Positions 5,629-9,227 of a DNA stretch of 9,227 nucleotides are shown here, in pieces. The stretch is taken from positions 28,404-37,630 of the forward strand of contig FR894044.1 in assembly GCA_000434115.1 (NCBI GenBank), written 5' to 3'. This stretch comes from Roseburia sp. CAG:309 (GTDB lineage Bacteria > Bacillota > Clostridia > Lachnospirales > Lachnospiraceae). Numbering within the stretch: position 1 is the stretch's first letter; each line of letters starts with the position of its first letter. The notes beneath the pieces were generated by a model. That model saw only the letters and a list, made by a program, of their open reading frames with translations, had not been told where the DNA came from and did no database searches. The position numbers and the translations under genes are program-made.

Positions 5629-6408
5629 TCATTCTGTCGTCGTGTCATCTTCATCCTTGGAAATGCCACTTTCTGTCACTTTTACCGTAACTTTATCTGT
5701 AATCGTCGTATTATATGGATCGTCAAAGCACAACGCCAGTTTGTATGTTCCGTTATCCAGATTTTCAAAAGCCCCCGGTGCAATAGACAATACTCCGTTG
5801 TTGTAAGACAAACAGTCGGATTTAATATATTCTCCATTTAACATAACGGCTACACTGCTTGCTGCATAGTTTCCGCTGCCAAGGTTGATATTAATATCGA
5901 CCATACTTTTGTTTGATTTGTCATAAACAGCTTCCGTCTGCTCTGCAACAGGAAGATATTTTGCCACATCTGCATAGGATTGTTTTACTTCTACCAGATC
6001 ATCAATAGAGTATAACTGTCCATTTACAGATAATTGTGCGGTTCCGTTTTTTACAGCAATGTAATCAACTACACCCTGTACTTCGGTAATACTTCCATTT
6101 GTACTCTTTGTATTAAGAACAACGGCTTTACCAACCAATCCAAACGCCTGTGAATTTACAGCAGTTTCGTTCAGATTCTGCATCTGTTCCAATGCTGAGA
6201 ACTGTGCGAGCTGTGCAATAAACTGAGTATCCTTCTCCGGTTCCAGCGGATCCTGATTTTTCATCTGACACACCAAAAGCTGCAAGAATTCATCTTTTCC
6301 AAGTTCTCCTCCTACGGCACGATCCGATGACTGCGACTTATTGACTCTGTTTTTATCAAAACTCAGATCATTCAGTCCTGTCACAATACCATCCAATGAT
6401 GTTGCCAT
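5629..6408 (-). CDS. flgD: FlgD, hook capping/scaffolding protein
   Basis: FlgD caps the growing hook and guides insertion of FlgE subunits; it is exported and later discarded. The 259-residue product has a polar N terminus with export character (1-35). The conserved FlgD N domain follows: LGKDEFLQLLVCQMKNQDP (36-54) and FIAQLAQFSALEQM (63-76). The C-terminal half is consistent with the Tudor-like and Ig-like (FlgD_ig) domains seen in other FlgD proteins, ending in an acidic, Thr-rich tail (DEDDTTTE). Position 47 is Cys where many homologues have Thr in LLVTQ. The ATG has AAAGGAGG 7 bases upstream. It follows fliK by 18 bases, including a doubled TAA TAA stop, and precedes the TIGR02530 gene by 31 bases. 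The hook-cap role is well supported by motif and neighbours. Confidence 0.96.
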   Translation of the reverse strand: MATSLDGIVTGLNDLSFDKNRVNKSQSSDRAVGGELGKDEFLQLLVCQMKNQDPLEPEKDTQFIAQLAQFSALEQMQNLNETAVNSQAFGLVGKAVVLNTKSTNGSITEVQGVVDYIAVKNGTAQLSVNGQLYSIDDLVEVKQSYADVAKYLPVAEQTEAVYDKSNKSMVDININLGSGNYAASSVAVMLNGEYIKSDCLSYNNGVLSIAPGAFENLDNGTYKLALCFDDPYNTTITDKVTVKVTESGISKDEDDTTTE

Positions 6409-6426
6409 GTGTTCGCCTCCTTTTTA

Positions 6427-7740
6427 TTATGCAGTATAATCCACAATACTTTCTCCATCCTGTCGTTCTGTCTCTGTTTCCTGAGAAACATTATCCCCAT
6501 CCAATGCCTGTTCTCCGGCATCGACGCGAAAACGTTTGGCAGAACCTTTTTTCTGATCAAAGTTATGATTGTTTGAATCTTCCTGGTTTTTGAATCCAAA
6601 ATTAGATACATTTACTTCTACCGATTCTACTTTCAAACCTTGACTTTCGAGATTTTCCCGCAGTACAACCAGCTGGCTCTCCAGTGCTTCTTTTGCCATT
6701 TCATTCTGAACCGTAAGTGTCGCTGTCGCAACGCCCTGATTGGATGAAACGCTCAAATGCACTCGTCCGAGAGATTCCGGATTTAACTGCAGTTCCATAC
6801 TTGTTGTCTGTGGCAGTACACGAATGCGGATATGGTTCACTACCTGATCTACGATCTCCTGCATGGAAACCTGACGGATCTCTGCATTTTCCGTACCCGG
6901 TTCAAACGCCTGCGTCAGTCTGTCCACAAATGCCGGTAACGAATTTTCCGCTTCTGCCGCCGGCCGGGAACCGGATTGTGAATCCTGTGCAAAGGCACCC
7001 GATTGTCCGGATTCATCCGAAACTTCAACCGTAACCGGAATGCTTTCTTCCTGCGACGCATTTACTGCCGATGCGTCTGCCGCCGGATCTGTTTCTACAT
7101 CTGTCTGTTTCTGAGTTTCTTCCGGAATATTTTTGTTTTCCGTTATTGTTTCTGTCAGATTTTGTAAAAACTTCTGCATTTCCGGTGAATCCTGCGGTAC
7201 ATCAGCAACCTGTTCCAGAATTTTCGAAATGCCCTGCGTGATCTGCATCCAATCGGAAGTAAGTTCCTCCGACACAAGCATTGCACTGGAATCTTCTACA
7301 CCATGTGCTTCCAAAATAAGTGCATTGATATTGGAAGTATTTCCTGCCGCCAGTAACTGCTGTACCCCGGTACCATCCACAACCAGATCCATCGGTGTGA
7401 TCCCGAGCTGCTCAAGAAGATCTTCCACATCTTCTTTGGAGAGACCAAATACCTCTTGTAACAATACCGTTACTTTTTCCGCAATTTCTTCCGTTGGCAT
7501 ATCTTTTTCCACAGGGGTCTGGTTTTTGTCCGCTTTGACGGTAACTTTATGGGAATCAAAACCATCTGATATTTCTTTTTTCCCTGTTGTTTTCACGTTG
7601 GCCGGCTGTGCTTTTTCCGATGTATTTGCCGCATTTTTTGAAAAATAATTTTCAAACGACGTATCTTTTACGGAAGCACTTTTCTCCATTCCACGGGACT
7701 GTACTGCCTGTACATTCAAAGAAATGTTTGCTGTCTTCAT
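6427..7740 (-). CDS. fliK: FliK, hook-length control protein
   Basis: FliK is an exported molecular ruler that measures the hook and, through FlhB, switches export from hook to filament substrates. At 437 residues it has family-typical length and make-up. The N-terminal and central part (1-290) is low-complexity, polar and rich in Glu, Ser, Thr, Ala and Gln, with a short helical patch (83-120). The conserved Flg_hook domain lies at about 294-383: IVDQVVNHIRIRVLP, then MELQLNPESLGRVHLSV, and a helix (ALESQLVVLRENLESQG) ending in VEVNVSN. A basic/acidic tail follows. The ATG has AAAGGAGG 4 bases upstream, slightly close. It stands after an 86-base spacer holding a strong sigma-28-like promoter, so it may head its own transcript of hook and downstream genes. 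Confidence 0.95.
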   Translation of the reverse strand: MKTANISLNVQAVQSRGMEKSASVKDTSFENYFSKNAANTSEKAQPANVKTTGKKEISDGFDSHKVTVKADKNQTPVEKDMPTEEIAEKVTVLLQEVFGLSKEDVEDLLEQLGITPMDLVVDGTGVQQLLAAGNTSNINALILEAHGVEDSSAMLVSEELTSDWMQITQGISKILEQVADVPQDSPEMQKFLQNLTETITENKNIPEETQKQTDVETDPAADASAVNASQEESIPVTVEVSDESGQSGAFAQDSQSGSRPAAEAENSLPAFVDRLTQAFEPGTENAEIRQVSMQEIVDQVVNHIRIRVLPQTTSMELQLNPESLGRVHLSVSSNQGVATATLTVQNEMAKEALESQLVVLRENLESQGLKVESVEVNVSNFGFKNQEDSNNHNFDQKKGSAKRFRVDAGEQALDGDNVSQETETERQDGESIVDYTA

Positions 7741-7754
7741 GTTTCCTCCTTTCC

Positions 7755-7770
7755 GGGTGTTTTACCACCC
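7755..7770 (-). other. Small hairpin next to the fliK ribosome binding site
   Basis: Minus-strand GGGTG-GTAAAA-CACCC is a perfect 5-base stem with a 6-base loop. It ends one base before the GGAAAGGAGG that holds the fliK Shine-Dalgarno. It would lie in the leader of a transcript started at the candidate sigma-28 promoter and might tune fliK translation or mRNA stability. The stem is short, so chance is quite possible. Confidence 0.3.
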
Positions 7771-7786
7771 AAATGATCCACTATAT

Positions 7787-7813
7787 ATATCGGTCAAAAA
7801 GTCATTGTTTTTA
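7787..7813 (-). promoter_or_regulatory. Candidate sigma-28 (SigD/FliA) promoter ahead of fliK
   Basis: The minus strand reads TAAA (7813-7810), 15 bases, then ACCGATAT (7794-7787). The Gram-positive SigD consensus, as I know it, is TAAA, 14-16 bases, GCCGATAT, so only the first base of the -10 differs. It lies wholly in the spacer between the ylxF-like gene and fliK, in the right orientation, and predicts a start near 7780 with a leader of about 40 bases. I recall an internal SigD promoter reported near ylxF/fliK in B. subtilis, which would make this a conserved feature. Confidence 0.7.
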
Positions 7814-7817
7814 ACCG
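7791..7817 (-). repeat. Inverted repeat overlapping the candidate sigma-28 promoter
   Basis: Arms at 7817-7808 (CGGTTAAAAA) and 7800-7791 (TTTTTGACCG) pair over 10 bases with one G-U pair on the minus-strand RNA, with a 7-base loop. It lies 9 bases after the ylxF-like stop. No U run follows (ATATATATAG), so it is a poor terminator, but it could stabilise the 3' end of an upstream message. The arms include both promoter boxes, so the symmetry may be incidental. Confidence 0.4.
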
Positions 7818-7826
7818 TTGTGGGCA

Positions 7827-8573
7827 CTATTTTGCCGTCATTTTTGTCGTGATCTGTGCTGCCGTCTCCGGTGTCATCGCTGCCAGAATGGCAGAACTCT
7901 TGGATTCCGTCATGCTGTCCAGAATCGAGGCAACCAGATCGAGATCCCCTGTCATGGTTTCCAGCACCGCTGCTGCATTTGCCGGATCCATCTTGCTGTA
8001 CATCGTTGCCTGTTTGGTAATCTTGGCAGTGTAAGTCAGATCTTTTACAACATCTTTATAAATCGCAGCCGCATTGTCCGGATCAATTTCCTCATAATAT
8101 TGTTTGTATTCGGATATATCCGGTGCTTTGTCATTATAAACAACATTTTCGTCAAACTTCTTTACCCGCTGTTCAAATGATTTCTGCTGCTCTTCAAATT
8201 TTTTCAATCGTTCTACTTCTTTTTTTAACTGTGTCACCTCATCTGCACTGGCAGAATTGGTGCTCTTTAGCGAAGCCAATTCATTTTCCAACTGTTTAAT
8301 ACGTGCATTGGCTTCATCAATATTGGTATAACCGTTTGTCTGGGTATTAGATCCGTCATCCGGTAAAATACGGTTGATGACCGGTACGTCTTTAATCACC
8401 GGAGCCAGCACTTCACTTCCGAAATTTCCAACATCCATTTTGATCAATACACCAAACATTCCAAGCCAGATCAATACGATTGCAATCACGATCAAAATCG
8501 TAAGCAGTTTGCTTCCACCGCTTTCTTCCTGCGCCACTTCTACATTTTTATCTTTTTTCCTTTTTCCAGCCAT
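7827..8573 (-). CDS. ylxF: MotE/YlxF-like membrane protein with MgtE N-type domain
   Basis: This is the positional equivalent of Bacillus ylxF, between fliJ and fliK. The 248 residues contain a Lys-rich cytoplasmic start, one membrane helix (about 22-45), a coiled coil (about 83-141, Lys/Glu/Leu-rich) and a C-terminal helical domain (about 153-246). That domain has three related repeats: IDPDNAAAIYKDVV (163-176), MDPANAAAVLETM (195-207) and MTPETAAQITTKM (233-245). These resemble the N-terminal domain of MgtE, which has a FliG-like fold. In alpha-proteobacteria MotE is a periplasmic chaperone for MotC; in Firmicutes the role is not clear. With a basic N terminus inside, the coiled coil and repeats would be outside the membrane. 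The ATG follows fliJ by 5 bases, with AAAGGA inside the fliJ end as ribosome binding site. It is not a Mg transporter: it has no channel helices. Confidence 0.85.
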   Translation of the reverse strand: MAGKRKKDKNVEVAQEESGGSKLLTILIVIAIVLIWLGMFGVLIKMDVGNFGSEVLAPVIKDVPVINRILPDDGSNTQTNGYTNIDEANARIKQLENELASLKSTNSASADEVTQLKKEVERLKKFEEQQKSFEQRVKKFDENVVYNDKAPDISEYKQYYEEIDPDNAAAIYKDVVKDLTYTAKITKQATMYSKMDPANAAAVLETMTGDLDLVASILDSMTESKSSAILAAMTPETAAQITTKMTAK

Positions 8574-8578
8574 GATCT

Positions 8579-9031
8579 TTAAATCCTTTCTTTCGAATTT
8601 GAATAGGTATAACTAACCAATTCATCCACTTCTTTTTGTTCCTTCTGCAATTCTTCTTTTTGAAATTTTTCCCATGCTTTTTCGCGTAGTTTTTCAAAAA
8701 TCTTTCGTTCTTTCATTGCCTCTGTCAGTTTTTTTCTCGCCTGCTCCACTTCCGCTTCACAGCGTATAATGACATTGTTCTGTAATTCAATATACGTTTC
8801 TAAAATTTCACTATCCTGTTTGATTTTCCTTATTTTTACAATAGTAAGTGTTTCCTGCAATTCTCCCTTCAGGAGATTTTCATTGTCCTGAAGCCTTTTT
8901 TGCAGAATTTCCAATTTTTCCTGCTCCTGTAACAATCTCGCATTTGCCTGTGCATATTCGTTTTTCGCCTGAGTTTCAAGTTTTTCTTTCATTTGCAGTA
9001 TATTCTGCATTGAAAACCGGAAACGTCCCAT
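8579..9031 (-). CDS. fliJ: FliJ, flagellar export apparatus protein
   Basis: FliJ is a small coiled-coil protein that inserts into the FliI ATPase ring like a central stalk, contacts FlhA and escorts export chaperones. The 150-residue product is almost entirely charged helix: MGRFRFSMQNILQMKEKLE is the typical family opening (FxFxLxxxLxxKxxxE), followed by long heptad-like Lys/Glu/Gln/Leu stretches to about residue 138, and a short polar tail. Helical FliJ proteins are weakly conserved, so position directly after fliI is a major part of the evidence. The ATG lies 2 bases after the fliI stop, with GAGGATGGTGA in the fliI 3' end as ribosome binding site. Its own last codons (GAAAGGATT) supply the ribosome binding site for the next gene, so all three are tightly coupled. 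Confidence 0.92.
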   Translation of the reverse strand: MGRFRFSMQNILQMKEKLETQAKNEYAQANARLLQEQEKLEILQKRLQDNENLLKGELQETLTIVKIRKIKQDSEILETYIELQNNVIIRCEAEVEQARKKLTEAMKERKIFEKLREKAWEKFQKEELQKEQKEVDELVSYTYSNSKERI

Positions 9032-9033
9032 GG

Positions 9034-9227
9034 TTATTCACCATCCTCACTGAAAATATCAAGCATCAACTGAAGTGATTCATCAAACGTATACTTCTCG
9101 TCCGTCTGCTGCTGCAAAAAGGCATTCACTGCCCGGATCTTGTCAATTGCAAAATCAATATCCGGATTGGAGCCGGATTTATATGCACCAATGTTGATCA
9201 GATCTTCTGCCTCCTGATACGTCGCCA
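9034..9227 (-). CDS. fliI: FliI, flagellar export ATPase, C-terminal end only
   Basis: The last 64 codons of a gene that enters from the high-coordinate edge. The reading frame gives ATYQEAEDLINIGAY, then SGSNPDIDFAIDKI and a helical tail ending MLDIFSEDGE before TAA at 9036-9034. EAEDLINIGAYxxGSNPxID is the highly conserved C-terminal signature of FliI and related type III secretion ATPases, in the helical domain that contacts substrates and FliJ. The Walker A and B motifs and catalytic core lie outside the window. The stop is 2 bases before the fliJ start, indicating coupling. The related YscN-type secretion ATPase is excluded by the flagellar neighbours. Confidence 0.95.
   Translation of the reverse strand, partial: ATYQEAEDLINIGAYKSGSNPDIDFAIDKIRAVNAFLQQQTDEKYTFDESLQLMLDIFSEDGE

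Noticed and set aside
6381..6611. Minus-strand frame of 76 codons overlapping the fliK 3' end and flgD start
   Set aside because: It is out of frame with two well-supported genes, has no Shine-Dalgarno, and its composition does not resemble a flagellar protein.
7133..7648. Plus-strand open frame of 171 codons opposite fliK
   Set aside because: It is antisense to the Ser/Thr/Glu-rich middle of fliK, shows Ser/Cys-rich composition typical of reverse-complement frames, and has no domain or ribosome binding site. The same holds for other plus-strand frames, such as those at 1279-1686, 4542-4892 and 7818-8180.
7791..7817. Hairpin after the ylxF-like gene read as an intrinsic terminator
   Set aside because: On the minus strand it is followed by ATATATATAG and not by a run of T, and its stem is mostly A-T. 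Overlap with the sigma-28-like boxes explains the sequence better.
1..9227. Mobile elements, CRISPR arrays, tRNA/rRNA genes, phage or defence genes
   Set aside because: The window is filled with contiguous flagellar genes. I saw no direct-repeat arrays, transposase motifs, tRNA-like cloverleaf segments or compositional breaks.

Overview
The window is one stretch of a flagellar (fla/che-type) operon from a motile low-to-moderate GC Gram-positive bacterium. The most likely source is a clostridium of the Lachnospiraceae (Roseburia/Eubacterium-like). This is inferred from gene order, strong GGAGG-type ribosome binding sites, the FliM-FliY pairing, and flbD-motA-motB sitting inside the operon. No species call is possible from the sequence alone. 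Every real gene lies on the minus strand, so transcription runs from high to low coordinates.

In transcription order the genes are: 3' end of fliI (export ATPase), fliJ (export chaperone/stalk), a MotE/YlxF-like membrane protein, fliK (hook-length ruler), flgD (hook cap), a small conserved flagellar-operon protein (TIGR02530 type), flgE (hook), flbD/swrD, motA and motB (stator), fliL, fliM and the 5' end of fliY (C-ring switch). Genes are separated by 0 to about 115 bases. Several are coupled: motA and motB share a TAATG overlap, the fliY ribosome binding site lies in the last codons of fliM, and that of the ylxF-like gene lies in the last codons of fliJ. There are no mobile elements, RNA genes or CRISPR arrays, and no gene-free stretch over 300 bases.

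Functionally the segment makes the hook and its assembly tools (FliK, FlgD, FlgE and the TIGR02530 protein), then the stator (FlbD/SwrD, MotA, MotB, FliL), then the switch (FliM, FliY).

The most interesting signals are in the spacers. A near-perfect sigma-28 (SigD) type promoter lies between the ylxF-like gene and fliK. An intrinsic-terminator-like hairpin followed at once by an extended -10 promoter lies between flgE and flbD. The flgE leader carries an orphan Shine-Dalgarno in a hairpin, several GGA motifs and a mini-ORF. Together these suggest that a nominally single operon is subdivided into hook and stator/switch modules. I see no evidence for an undescribed non-flagellar system.
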